Origin: UBA1858 sp039182865 | GTDB taxonomy: Bacteria > Pseudomonadota > Gammaproteobacteria > UBA4575 | Length of the DNA: 64,000 bases | Direction: 5' to 3' | Assembly (NCBI GenBank): GCA_039182865.1 | Contig: JBCDBX010000001.1 | Coordinates: forward strand, 1 to 64,000 | Shown: one piece after another, positions 1 to 7,375 of the stretch | How positions within the stretch are numbered: position 1 is the stretch's first letter | Layout: the number at the start of each line of letters is the position of its first letter | The notes under the pieces: generated by a model | The model's database searches: none | Told to the model about the DNA's origin: nothing | The model's input: only the letters and a program-made list of their open reading frames with translations | Translations under genes and position numbers: made by a program

Positions 1-308
1 CGAAACTTGTCAGCAATTTTGGAATAATCACGGGACCGTTGATCTTCGTTACGAATTAACAAACCTATAGGCGTTCCCGTGGTTTTACCTTCGAACACAC
101 CCGATAAAATCTCAACACAATCTGATTCGCGTCTTTGAGTTGTAAATTTAGATTGACCTGGTTTGCGTCGATCAAGATCCACTTGTAAATCTTCCTCAGA
201 CAAAGGAATTCCCGGAGGACAACCATCAACAACAGCTCCTATTGCAGGCCCATGACTTTCGCCAAATGAAGTCATGCTAAATAAAATTCCAAATGTATTA
301 CCTGACAT
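1..308 (-). CDS. aroC: Chorismate synthase, N-terminal part (cut by window edge)
   Basis: Only the first 102 codons are present; the gene continues beyond base 1. The product is the last enzyme of the common shikimate pathway, turning 5-enolpyruvylshikimate-3-phosphate into chorismate with reduced FMN. The visible start MSGNTFG, then SFGESHGPAIGAVVDG, the DLDRRKPGQS stretch and RRESD are the usual N-terminal chorismate synthase signatures. The ATG at 306-308 directly abuts the stop codon of the upstream gene prmB, so the two are almost certainly co-transcribed, and prmB-aroC is a common gammaproteobacterial pair. Nothing can be said about the C-terminal half. Confidence 0.94.
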   Translation of the reverse strand, partial: MSGNTFGILFSMTSFGESHGPAIGAVVDGCPPGIPLSEEDLQVDLDRRKPGQSKFTTQRRESDCVEILSGVFEGKTTGTPIGLLIRNEDQRSRDYSKIADKF

Positions 309-1232
309 CTAATTCTCTTGTTGTTTCATTGCGGTTTCAAAAATCAGTTGGCATTCATCGCGAGTCAAGACGCATACACCCTCACCGCCATCATCCAACT
401 CATGCCATGTAAACTGATGCTGGGGATAACATACTTGTAAATTCATGGCCGATTGCCCAACTTCCAATATCAAAATGCCATTTGGTGCAAGGAATTGAGT
501 GGCTCCCGTAAGGATACGTTTCGGGATATCGAGTCCATCTTGGCCAGAAAACAAAGCATGCACAGGTTCATATTTAAATTCTGCCGGTAGATAAGCACAC
601 TCGCTTTGCGGCACATATGGCGGATTCGCTAGAATAATATCATATTGACTAGGTGGAATCTGGTCGTATACGTCTGAATTTAAAGCAATTACGCGCTTTT
701 CAAGCTTATGTAGCAGAATATTTTCATGCGCAACATTTAAAGCCTGTTGGTCAATATCCGTGATATCAACTTTTGCATTTTCAAACTCTAATGCCGCAAG
801 AATACCCAAACAACCGCAGCCAGTGCACAATTCTAATATTCTCTTTGGTTGCTCAAAACGCCATGGCACGAAACGGTCACGAATCATTTCGGCGATTGGC
901 GATCTAGGAATCAAAGTATTTTGATTTACCAAAAATGGCACTCCAGACAACCAAGTTTGTCCTAATATGTAGGCTAATGGTTGACGTTGGAAAATACGCT
1001 TTTCAAGATGCTGTTCAATCAGCTCAATCTCTTGTTTTGTGAGGACTTTGTTGTCCATGTCAAAAGAAAAATCTGGTGGCAATCCAGCAACAAAACTGAC
1101 AAGATACGCGGCCTCGTCACGGGCAGACTGCAACCCTTGACCGAAGCTTAAAGACTGACTTTCTAATAAAATAGAAACTTCATCTATAAGACCCCTTAAT
1201 TGTATAGATGTTAGTTTGATTGACTCATTCAT
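309..1232 (-). CDS. prmB: 50S ribosomal protein uL3 N5-glutamine methyltransferase
   Basis: A 307-residue SAM-dependent methyltransferase expected to methylate the side-chain amide of a glutamine in ribosomal protein uL3. A helical N-terminal recognition domain (about 1-120) precedes a Rossmann methyltransferase domain with the SAM-binding loop LELCTGCGCLGI (about 134-144) and the amide-methyltransferase motif NPPY at 203-206. The related release-factor enzyme PrmC shares NPPY, but the length and the neighbouring aroC favour PrmB. Its ATG (1230-1232, reverse strand) touches the ATG of the divergent SCO1-like gene with no base between, so its promoter must lie inside that gene or its true start is a little further in. 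Confidence 0.93.
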   Translation of the reverse strand: MNESIKLTSIQLRGLIDEVSILLESQSLSFGQGLQSARDEAAYLVSFVAGLPPDFSFDMDNKVLTKQEIELIEQHLEKRIFQRQPLAYILGQTWLSGVPFLVNQNTLIPRSPIAEMIRDRFVPWRFEQPKRILELCTGCGCLGILAALEFENAKVDITDIDQQALNVAHENILLHKLEKRVIALNSDVYDQIPPSQYDIILANPPYVPQSECAYLPAEFKYEPVHALFSGQDGLDIPKRILTGATQFLAPNGILILEVGQSAMNLQVCYPQHQFTWHELDDGGEGVCVLTRDECQLIFETAMKQQEN

Positions 1233-1865
1233 ATGAATAAAATTATTGCTATCTTAGGTATTGCTGCACTCTTGGTTGGCGTGAGCGTGCAAGTTTATAA
1301 ATCAAATCATAAAGGCGACATTCGCTCGCAGTTGCAAAATGCTACATATTTATACGATCAGCTTAAAATAGTTCCAAAGTTTCAATTTATCGATCATGAA
1401 GGTCAACCTTTTACAAACGAAGATCTTAAAGATCAGTGGACACTATGGTTTTTTGGTTTTACTCATTGCCCTGATATCTGCCCAACAACTCTCAGTATAT
1501 TAACCGGTGTTATCAATCAATTAGAAGAAGAGCACGGTATTGAAAATACTTCAATCATTTTTGTTTCGGTTGACCCTGAAAGAGACACACCTGATAAAAT
1601 GAAAGCTTATGCCAATGCATTTCATGAAGATGCTATCGGAATTACCGCCTATGATGAAACACTGGCTCCCTTTTTAAGAAACATGGGCATTATTGCGACA
1701 ATACAAAAACAAAATGATTTTCAAACAGACTATCTAGTCGACCACAGCAGTGCAGTATATTTGATCGCCCCTGACACTGGCATCAGCGCCCTCTTCAGTG
1801 TGCCTCATAGAATAGATACTATCACCGATGACTTTCTTACCATCCGAAAACATCATTCAAGCTAA
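1233..1865 (+). CDS. SCO1/SenC-family copper chaperone or thiol-disulfide protein
   Basis: A 210-residue membrane-anchored thioredoxin-fold protein. Residues about 3-20 form one hydrophobic N-terminal anchor, placing the rest in the periplasm. The SCO copper site is complete: C79 and C83 in FTHCPDICP and H171 in LVDHSSAVY. Family members deliver copper to the CuA centre of cytochrome c oxidase or act as periplasmic reductases; no oxidase genes are visible here, so the partner is unknown. The stop codon overlaps the psd start by one base (TAATG), implying translational coupling. The start abuts that of divergent prmB; the hydrophobic anchor begins immediately, which supports the chosen ATG. 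Confidence 0.9.
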   Translation: MNKIIAILGIAALLVGVSVQVYKSNHKGDIRSQLQNATYLYDQLKIVPKFQFIDHEGQPFTNEDLKDQWTLWFFGFTHCPDICPTTLSILTGVINQLEEEHGIENTSIIFVSVDPERDTPDKMKAYANAFHEDAIGITAYDETLAPFLRNMGIIATIQKQNDFQTDYLVDHSSAVYLIAPDTGISALFSVPHRIDTITDDFLTIRKHHSS

Positions 1866-2731
1866 TGAGCAACGAACTCGCAACACCTTGGGAAAAACTT
1901 AAAGGACTATCATTTCAGTGTTTCCCACACCATCTAATATCACGCATCACTTATTGGTTCACACGCCAGCCATTTCCTTTTACGTCTTCTCTAATTAAAG
2001 GATTTATAAAGTTATTCAAGGTTGATATGAATGATGCATTAAATGGCGACATAAATAGCTATGAAACTTTTAACAAATTTTTCACACGTGAATTAAAAAC
2101 AGAAGCTAGGCCAATTGACCAAAGTGAACATACGATTGTATCTCCCAGTGACGGCAGAATAAGTCAGTTTGGCAAGATTGTTGATAAAGACTTAATTCAG
2201 GCAAAAGGTAAAACATATACACTTAATGAGTTCCTCACCGCAAGTTGCCTAAGTACACAAGAATTTGTCGACGGAGAATTTTGCACGATCTATTTATCAC
2301 CACGTGACTATCATCGCGTTCATATGGCTTATGACGCAGAGCTGTTAGAAATGATCTATGTGCCAGGTCGCCTGTTTAGTGTTGCAGCTTACGCACCAAA
2401 AACAATTGATAAATTGTTTGCACGCAATGAGCGAGTAATTTCAATATTCAAATGCAAACATGGATACATGGCATCTGTCATGGTGGGAGCAGTTAATGTT
2501 GCCGCGATCGAGATGGTCTGGCAAGGTTTAATCACCCCACCACATTTAAGTACCGCCGTGCATTACAACTACACTGATAAGTCGATAAAGCTTCACAAAG
2601 GCGATCACATGGGCACATTTAATATGGGTTCGACTGTCGTATTATTATTTTCAAAAGATTTCGCTAAATTTAGTGAGAATTTACATGTCGACCAAGCAGT
2701 AAAAATGGGCGAAACCATCGCAGCAAATTAA
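1865..2731 (+). CDS. psd: Phosphatidylserine decarboxylase proenzyme
   Basis: A 288-residue inner-membrane enzyme that makes phosphatidylethanolamine from phosphatidylserine. It self-cleaves to create a pyruvoyl group: the cleavage motif is MGST at 254-257, with S256 becoming the pyruvoyl residue. The family consensus is LGST, so the first position is a conservative change. D96 (SPSDGRI) and H150 (RDYHR) fit the Asp-His-Ser autocatalytic triad known for the E. coli enzyme. Length matches the short proteobacterial class. Its ATG overlaps the stop of the SCO1-like gene; the functional link is unclear. A small membrane-peptide gene follows after 89 bases. Confidence 0.96.
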   Translation: MSNELATPWEKLKGLSFQCFPHHLISRITYWFTRQPFPFTSSLIKGFIKLFKVDMNDALNGDINSYETFNKFFTRELKTEARPIDQSEHTIVSPSDGRISQFGKIVDKDLIQAKGKTYTLNEFLTASCLSTQEFVDGEFCTIYLSPRDYHRVHMAYDAELLEMIYVPGRLFSVAAYAPKTIDKLFARNERVISIFKCKHGYMASVMVGAVNVAAIEMVWQGLITPPHLSTAVHYNYTDKSIKLHKGDHMGTFNMGSTVVLLFSKDFAKFSENLHVDQAVKMGETIAAN

Positions 2732-2820
2732 CTCAAATAATCTGCGTAAATTTAGAACTATTTCCAAATGGTGCTGTCGTATTTTATATGCACATTAATT
2801 CTACTAATAAGGAGAGCACC

Positions 2821-2901
2821 ATGAAAGATAGCACAGCATTTCTTTATATGATCATCGCATTATTTTTAGTTGCGTTTGCTATTGGCTTTACGGCTGCGTA
2901 A
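2821..2901 (+). CDS. Putative 26-residue single-pass membrane peptide
   Basis: A short reading frame starting MKDSTAFLYM and ending IGFTAA, almost entirely a hydrophobic helix (about residues 7-24) after a short charged N-terminus. A strong ribosome-binding site, TAAGGAGAG at 2808-2816, sits 4-5 bases before the ATG, better than that of most genes here, and a strong terminator follows at 2988-3022. This layout fits a real tiny membrane protein of the CydX/CcoQ/KdpF kind, but the sequence matches no family I recognise. It may be read through from psd or have its own promoter in the 89-base gap. Conservation is untested. Confidence 0.55.
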   Translation: MKDSTAFLYMIIALFLVAFAIGFTAA

Positions 2902-2987
2902 CAAAACTAACCTAATCTAGTGGGATGATTAGCATGCCACTGAATTCAATTTGAAATTTAATCCATCAAAATAAGGTCTATTTCTAC

Positions 2988-3022
2988 AGCCAGTGCATTC
3001 ACTTAGAATGCGCTGGCTTTTT
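2988..3022 (+). terminator. Strong rho-independent terminator upstream of arsM
   Basis: AGCCAG-T-GCATT (2988-2999) pairs with AATGC-G-CTGGCT (3007-3018), with one T-G wobble and a 7-base loop that a C-G pair can tighten to five. It is followed by T3018-T3022. It ends the psd/small-peptide transcript. It also rules out arsM starts at 2993 or 3008, which would lie inside the hairpin. Confidence 0.75.
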
Positions 3023-3070
3023 GCATTATTTTCCCTAAATAGCCTTCAAATTTGTCAGAGGATTTCTGAA

Positions 3071-3886
3071 ATGAGTGATTGTAGTAATTCTAGCAATGTC
3101 GAAAATGATCGAGTTCGCAACAAAGTGCGTGAACGTTATGGAAAAGTCGCGGAAACTGGGCACTCAGATCTAGGAGGTTACTCTACCTCTAATTCATGTT
3201 GCGGCACACCTGATGTCGATGCCACATCAAAAGCCTTGGGTTACTCATTAGAAGAATTAGCCGCTGTGCCTGGTGGTGCAAACTTAGGCTTGGGCTGTGG
3301 CAATCCACAGGCAATCGCATCTATTAAGAATGGCGAGACAGTACTTGATCTAGGTAGTGGTGCAGGTTTTGATGCTTTTCTAGCTGCCAAACAAGTTGGA
3401 GACGTGGGTCAAGTCATTGGTGTTGACATGACACCTTCCATGATCAGCAAGGCAAGGAACAATGCAAACGAAAGTAGTTTTACTAATGTTGATTTTCGTT
3501 TAGGAGAAATTGAAAACCTACCAGTCGCTAATGATGCAGTTGATGTGATTATTTCAAACTGCGTTATTAATTTATCGCCCAATAAACAACGAGTGTTTAC
3601 GGAGGCATTTCGCGTTCTAAAACCTAAAGGACGATTAGCTATTTCTGATGTAGTGGCAACTGCCGAGCTTCCTGATGAAATGAAGAGTGATGTAGATTTA
3701 TTAACGGGTTGCATGTCGGGAGCTTCGTTAATTACTGATTTAGAATCAATGATTCAAAAGGCTGGATTCCAAGATATTAAAATTCAGCCAAAAAACGAGA
3801 GTAAAGAGTTTATAAAAGAATGGGCGTCCGAGCATAATGTGACAGATTATGTTGTCTCCGCCACTATCGAAGCGACAAAAGCATAA
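3071..3886 (+). CDS. arsM: Arsenite S-adenosylmethionine methyltransferase
   Basis: A 271-residue cytosolic enzyme that methylates As(III) stepwise to volatile or less reactive products. The SAM loop is VLDLGSGAGFD (about 91-101). The arsenic-binding cysteines are present: C76 (GLGCGNP), C164 (ISNCVINL) and C214 (LTGCMSG), plus the N-terminal CC pair C43-C44. The ATG at 3071 is chosen because CAGAGG lies 9-10 bases before it and the in-frame earlier ATGs fall inside a terminator hairpin. No arsR, arsB or arsC is next to it, so it appears to be a stand-alone resistance gene; its promoter would have to lie in the roughly 50 bases after the terminator, unless readthrough drives it. Confidence 0.9.
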   Translation: MSDCSNSSNVENDRVRNKVRERYGKVAETGHSDLGGYSTSNSCCGTPDVDATSKALGYSLEELAAVPGGANLGLGCGNPQAIASIKNGETVLDLGSGAGFDAFLAAKQVGDVGQVIGVDMTPSMISKARNNANESSFTNVDFRLGEIENLPVANDAVDVIISNCVINLSPNKQRVFTEAFRVLKPKGRLAISDVVATAELPDEMKSDVDLLTGCMSGASLITDLESMIQKAGFQDIKIQPKNESKEFIKEWASEHNVTDYVVSATIEATKA

Positions 3887-3897
3887 CAGTTATCAAA

Positions 3898-3919
3898 CCA
3901 GTATATCTGGGAGTACTGG
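3898..3919. terminator. Weak inverted repeat between convergent genes
   Basis: CCAGTA (3898-3903) and TACTGG (3914-3919) form a 6-bp stem with a 10-base loop in the 42-base gap between arsM and the convergent DUF3047 gene. No clear T-run follows on either strand, so it is at best a weak bidirectional terminator. Confidence 0.3.
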
Positions 3920-3928
3920 CTAACTTAT

Positions 3929-4606
3929 TTACTGAGCAGTAAAATACATATCACCATAATTTGCACTTGCACTTAGGCCAGTATTATCTGCATCAGTCAT
4001 TACTGCTACACCATTAATTTCTTTTACATCAAAACCAAGATATTTTTTAATATCTTCATAGACATTAACTTTTTCCGTAAACCAAACTTGATGAGAATCT
4101 TCGCTTGATTTGATAGGGATCATGACTGCATTTTTTGTAAAAGCATTTGGCCAACTCTCATCAGGACTGTTATTACTTGACCAAATATAGTTTAACGCAT
4201 AAGTATTCCAGGGAAATGCGCCACGCTTCATTACAACATATACACGTGCCACATAATCATCACCTAATTTAGTCTCCTCATTCAGAGAGTTGTATTTTGA
4301 ATTAGCCTTCCATGACCAATTCAGATAGGGATACTCTTGGATATTCACTTTCACTTTTTTATAAAAAGCCGAAGCTGATTGATTTGCCTCAGCTTGTAAT
4401 GAGATTACGCCATCTTCATCTGAAAGTATGTACTGTGTATTTCCTTCAAAGGATCTTGAATTCCAATCCATCAAATCATTTCCAGAAAAATTTCCAACAA
4501 TAATTTTGTCATTATGTTTACTTGTACTACTAGCAGTTGGGGAAAAAATAAACAGAACCACAGCTACCAATAAGTAATAAATAAAGGCTTTCAAATATTT
4601 TTGCAT
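3929..4606 (-). CDS. DUF3047 family exported protein
   Basis: A 225-residue protein of unknown role. An N-terminal hydrophobic segment (about residues 5-25, ending in SPTASS) looks like a signal peptide. The mature part has the features of the DUF3047 family: YPYLNWSWKA, then GDDYVARVYVV, LNYIWSSN, and a late GVAVMTDADNTG. The family is predicted to be a periplasmic or secreted beta-rich domain, possibly carbohydrate-binding; its function is not established. An ATG five codons upstream (4619-4621) is possible, but the chosen one has GGAG five to seven bases before it. It is divergent from the PEP-CTERM-like gene across a 269-base gap and convergent with arsM. Confidence 0.78.
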   Translation of the reverse strand: MQKYLKAFIYYLLVAVVLFIFSPTASSTSKHNDKIIVGNFSGNDLMDWNSRSFEGNTQYILSDEDGVISLQAEANQSASAFYKKVKVNIQEYPYLNWSWKANSKYNSLNEETKLGDDYVARVYVVMKRGAFPWNTYALNYIWSSNNSPDESWPNAFTKNAVMIPIKSSEDSHQVWFTEKVNVYEDIKKYLGFDVKEINGVAVMTDADNTGLSASANYGDMYFTAQ

Positions 4607-4762
4607 TAATACTCCACTCATTTAAGAATCACTCAGAATAATTTTTGAACTACTAATGAGACCCGAAATATTAGAATTTGTTACAACTTATCTAATCACC
4701 ATGGTTATAAAGGACTTAGTCAGTAGCAGAATTTAAGACGAAAGATTAAATTTTTGTTACAA

Positions 4763-4819
4763 GTGACACTATTTTTGTCGATCCCGTCACAACTTCAAAA
4801 ATATTTTGTGTCCAGGACA
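4763..4819. promoter_or_regulatory. Possible operator sites in a divergent intergenic region
   Basis: The AT-rich gap between the DUF3047 gene and the PEP-CTERM-like gene holds a perfect palindrome TGTCCAGGACA (4809-4819) and an inverted pair GTGAC (4763-4767) / GTCAC (4786-4790). Either could bind a dimeric regulator of the rightward gene 57-110 bases downstream. No convincing sigma-54 -24/-12 element was seen. Assignment is tentative. Confidence 0.25.
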
Positions 4820-4875
4820 ATATTTTCCATGCAGAATCTCAATCGATAAATTTTATTCAGAAAAAGGAAAGAGAA

Positions 4876-5634
4876 ATGCGAAAAACTATTTTTGCGCTGC
4901 TAGCATTGGCAGCATTATTAATAAGCACTGCCCAAGCGGCTACAACCCGGATTTATGATGTTACTTCTGCAGATGGTTCAGGCTCATCACATAGCCTTTG
5001 GTTTGCACCTCCAGGTGTACCAGGCTTAGGCCAAAACTTTCGATTTGATCCACCTTATTTACCTACAGGTGTTGGCACATTAGTTCTTGACGACATGGCA
5101 GAAACAGGCAAGCTAACCGGCAATGCTTTACATCCAAGCGAAGTAGGCACTGGTTGGATCATTGAATTCAACTATGACAAAAACTTCCCAGCCCCCTATG
5201 ATCCGCCACAGTTTAAATCTGAAAATGGATCTGCTCCAGGCGCAGATATTGAATATTGGAACTTCTCAGGTGGCACATTGACTGGTGTCGGTTTGCTTGA
5301 TGGCATCACTTTGGGTGTTTCATTATTGCCTGCGGATGGAAAATTTAACTTTCAAATTAGTTCAAGCATAGATGGTGTTAAACCAAGTGCTAACAATAAA
5401 AATACTAATTTTGGTGGCGCACATTGGGGTAAAGTCACAAATGTAGAGATTAATCAGGACATTTGTTTTCAAAGCGCCTACTGCGAGGAAAATTTTGATG
5501 GTTTAAAAGAACTTCGCGGTCGACAAATTGATATCAATGTGGATCTCACACCTGTCCCTGTTCCTGCTCCTCTTGCATTAATGCTTTCTGGCATTGCAGG
5601 TATGCTTGGATTTAGCCGTCGTAATAAGAGCTAA
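4876..5634 (+). CDS. Secreted protein with PEP-CTERM-like C-terminal sorting tail
   Basis: A 252-residue protein with a clear signal peptide (cleavage likely after AQA, about residue 21). The mature region is rich in glycine, proline and asparagine, predicted mostly beta, with two cysteines (C197, C203) that could form a disulfide. The C-terminus has the three-part sorting layout: a proline motif PVPVPAP (226-232), a hydrophobic helix (about 233-246) and a basic end SRRNKS. The classic motif reads PEP; here it is PAP, a variant I recall from other proteobacterial sets. Such proteins are cut by an exosortase and exported with exopolysaccharide. No exosortase lies in the window. A shared dinucleotide-scale function cannot be assigned. 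A strong terminator follows. Confidence 0.7.
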   Translation: MRKTIFALLALAALLISTAQAATTRIYDVTSADGSGSSHSLWFAPPGVPGLGQNFRFDPPYLPTGVGTLVLDDMAETGKLTGNALHPSEVGTGWIIEFNYDKNFPAPYDPPQFKSENGSAPGADIEYWNFSGGTLTGVGLLDGITLGVSLLPADGKFNFQISSSIDGVKPSANNKNTNFGGAHWGKVTNVEINQDICFQSAYCEENFDGLKELRGRQIDINVDLTPVPVPAPLALMLSGIAGMLGFSRRNKS

Positions 5635-5653
5635 ATCTACAACTCATTTAAAC

Positions 5654-5686
5654 AAAAAAAAGCAGAGTATTTACTCTGCTTTTTTG
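5654..5686. terminator. Bidirectional rho-independent terminator
   Basis: GCAGAGT (5662-5668) pairs with ACTCTGC (5673-5679) around a 4-base loop, flanked by an A-run on the left and a T-run on the right. It can therefore terminate both the rightward PEP-CTERM-like gene and the leftward gene ending at 5713. Confidence 0.87.
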
Positions 5687-5712
5687 TTTTTAGCATGGCT
5701 TAATTTTTTTGC

Positions 5713-6372
5713 TTAATCTGAATTGATTTTCTGAGGTTTCCAACCGAGCTTCCAGTGGTTTTTCTTAACAATGACTGGTGGTCGACCATTATCGTAAAAC
5801 CAGGAATCCACAACAAATTCTTCGTCTGATTCTTTTTCTTTAATTAGCACTGCAGTATGTGGATAACCAGCGGAGAAGCCTACTCGAGAAATGTAACCTT
5901 CTATAGTGTGCCATTTAAGCATATTTTCGCTCTCAAGTATGCGCAAATAAGTATATGTATTTGATGATTCATCTATGCAGTCCATCTGATTGCTCTTAGA
6001 TCTTTCTAACCCAAAGAGACTTGCATATGAACCCCCAACATCAAACTGTGTATCCGTCATTCTACCCACTATAATTTCAAATTGGGCAACATATTCTGCA
6101 ATTTGAATTCTTTCATGAGCAGCACTTAAATTGTTTAACTCCCAATCAGAGGTCAACTTCTTCCATTCATTTCCAGTTAACGAGACTGATTGAATTTGCC
6201 GACAACCATGCTGATAACAAATCTTAAACTCCTCATAACTGACTTCATTGGAAGATAAATCTAATGAGCTGTTTTGATAGCGCACAAAATTGGGCGACTT
6301 TGAAAAGACCAAAAAAGGAAAGCATAAAAGTAAAATACTTAAAACTATGTATCGAATATTTAGTTTAAACAC
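5713..6372 (-). CDS. Uncharacterised exported protein with a possible Cys-His-Asp site
   Basis: A 219-residue protein of no named family. Residues about 7-24 form a signal peptide or anchor. The C-terminal half carries the best conserved-looking blocks: QMDCIDESSNTYTYLRIL (C132), GYPHTAVLI (H172) and FVVDSWFYDNG (D189). The order Cys, His, Asp and their spacing recall the transglutaminase-like cysteine peptidase fold, and I remember similar uncharacterised proteobacterial proteins sharing the DCIDE and VDSWF blocks. A peptidase or transferase role is inference only. It ends the leftward run epmA, lipoprotein hydrolase, this gene; it begins 8 bases after the hydrolase stop, so co-transcription is likely. 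Confidence 0.6.
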   Translation of the reverse strand: MFKLNIRYIVLSILLLCFPFLVFSKSPNFVRYQNSSLDLSSNEVSYEEFKICYQHGCRQIQSVSLTGNEWKKLTSDWELNNLSAAHERIQIAEYVAQFEIIVGRMTDTQFDVGGSYASLFGLERSKSNQMDCIDESSNTYTYLRILESENMLKWHTIEGYISRVGFSAGYPHTAVLIKEKESDEEFVVDSWFYDNGRPPVIVKKNHWKLGWKPQKINSD

Positions 6373-6380
6373 TGAAATGA

Positions 6381-7373
6381 TTAATCAAGTAAATGAAGTT
6401 TTAAAAACTCTTTTGTATCAAGCAAGGCTTGGCTTGCCGCTTGCTTATTATATCCCGCCTTACCTTTGTATTGACTGCAGGCCTCTAGCACCTCAGCGAC
6501 ATTATCTTGGTAGATAGGCTTATTATTATAGATTTCATAGAAATTATTTCGACTTTTTTCTTCAATCTTACAATTCGCAGGAACTTGAGCAGTGAGCGAA
6601 ATTGGAAATGGGACTCTCGACAAAATAGGGTGATCAAATGCATGTCGCGCTTTAGAATATTCTTTAATAGTAAATGTTGACTGATCTGCTTGACTAAAAT
6701 CTTCAGTAATTAATTCTCTACAAGCCTTTAATGGTGTCACAATATCTTTAGCTCCTGCCTGTATCAATACTGGTGCTCCTGTAGTCTTCATATTATTTAT
6801 CGCCATTCCACACCATGGATAATAAGCAATATGTGCATTAAATCTTAAATCAGTGTTCGTTGAAGCTGCTCTAACTTGATCAATGACTGAGTACATAGCA
6901 ACAATCCCACCTTTAGAAAACCCCATAACTGCTACTTTGTTTTCATCAAACTCTGGATTAGTAGAAATATATTCGAGAGTTGCATAGGCATCTTTAATCA
7001 TAGAGGCACTTGATACTAGCGTTTGATCACGTGATGTCTTACCTACATCACGTGGAGAAAAGCTATCAATTGCTAATGTAGCAATCCCCATATCTTTAAA
7101 TTCGTTAGCGTATAGCCACTCTTGACTGCTTAAGCCCCATGAACTATGCAATAGAACAATCGCAGGGTATGGAGGAGAGAAATACTGAGGATTAGGTAAG
7201 GTCAGCAATATATCGATCTCGCGTTCACTGACTGCATCACCATAAAGCAATTGATCAATAAACTTGTAATCATGACTAACCACAGTAAAGATAGCATCGC
7301 TTTGCTCTTTAATTGGAGAACTACAAGCCACAATCAACAATACGATGGATAATATCAGTATTCGAAAGCTCAT
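6381..7373 (-). CDS. Dienelactone hydrolase-family lipoprotein
   Basis: A 330-residue alpha/beta hydrolase with a lipoprotein signal: hydrophobic residues 4-16, then a lipobox ending in C17 (LIVAC). The nucleophile elbow is GFSKGG with S153, the acid is D210 (AGAKDIVTP) and the base is H244 (ARHAFDHP), so the triad is complete. Dienelactone hydrolases proper use cysteine as nucleophile; the serine here points to a broader esterase or carboxymethylenebutenolidase-like role on an unknown substrate, attached to a periplasmic membrane face. The start lies two bases after the epmA stop, so the two are in one operon, but no functional link to EF-P modification is evident. Confidence 0.8.
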   Translation of the reverse strand: MSFRILILSIVLLIVACSSPIKEQSDAIFTVVSHDYKFIDQLLYGDAVSEREIDILLTLPNPQYFSPPYPAIVLLHSSWGLSSQEWLYANEFKDMGIATLAIDSFSPRDVGKTSRDQTLVSSASMIKDAYATLEYISTNPEFDENKVAVMGFSKGGIVAMYSVIDQVRAASTNTDLRFNAHIAYYPWCGMAINNMKTTGAPVLIQAGAKDIVTPLKACRELITEDFSQADQSTFTIKEYSKARHAFDHPILSRVPFPISLTAQVPANCKIEEKSRNNFYEIYNNKPIYQDNVAEVLEACSQYKGKAGYNKQAASQALLDTKEFLKLHLLD

Positions 7374-7375
7374 AT

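Noticed and set aside
2993..3070. Upstream starts for arsM
   Set aside because: They fall inside or just after the terminator hairpin; the ATG at 3071 has a proper ribosome-binding site.
3409..3714. 101-codon open frame opposite arsM
   Set aside because: Lies entirely inside the conserved arsM methyltransferase domain on the other strand; no start signals.
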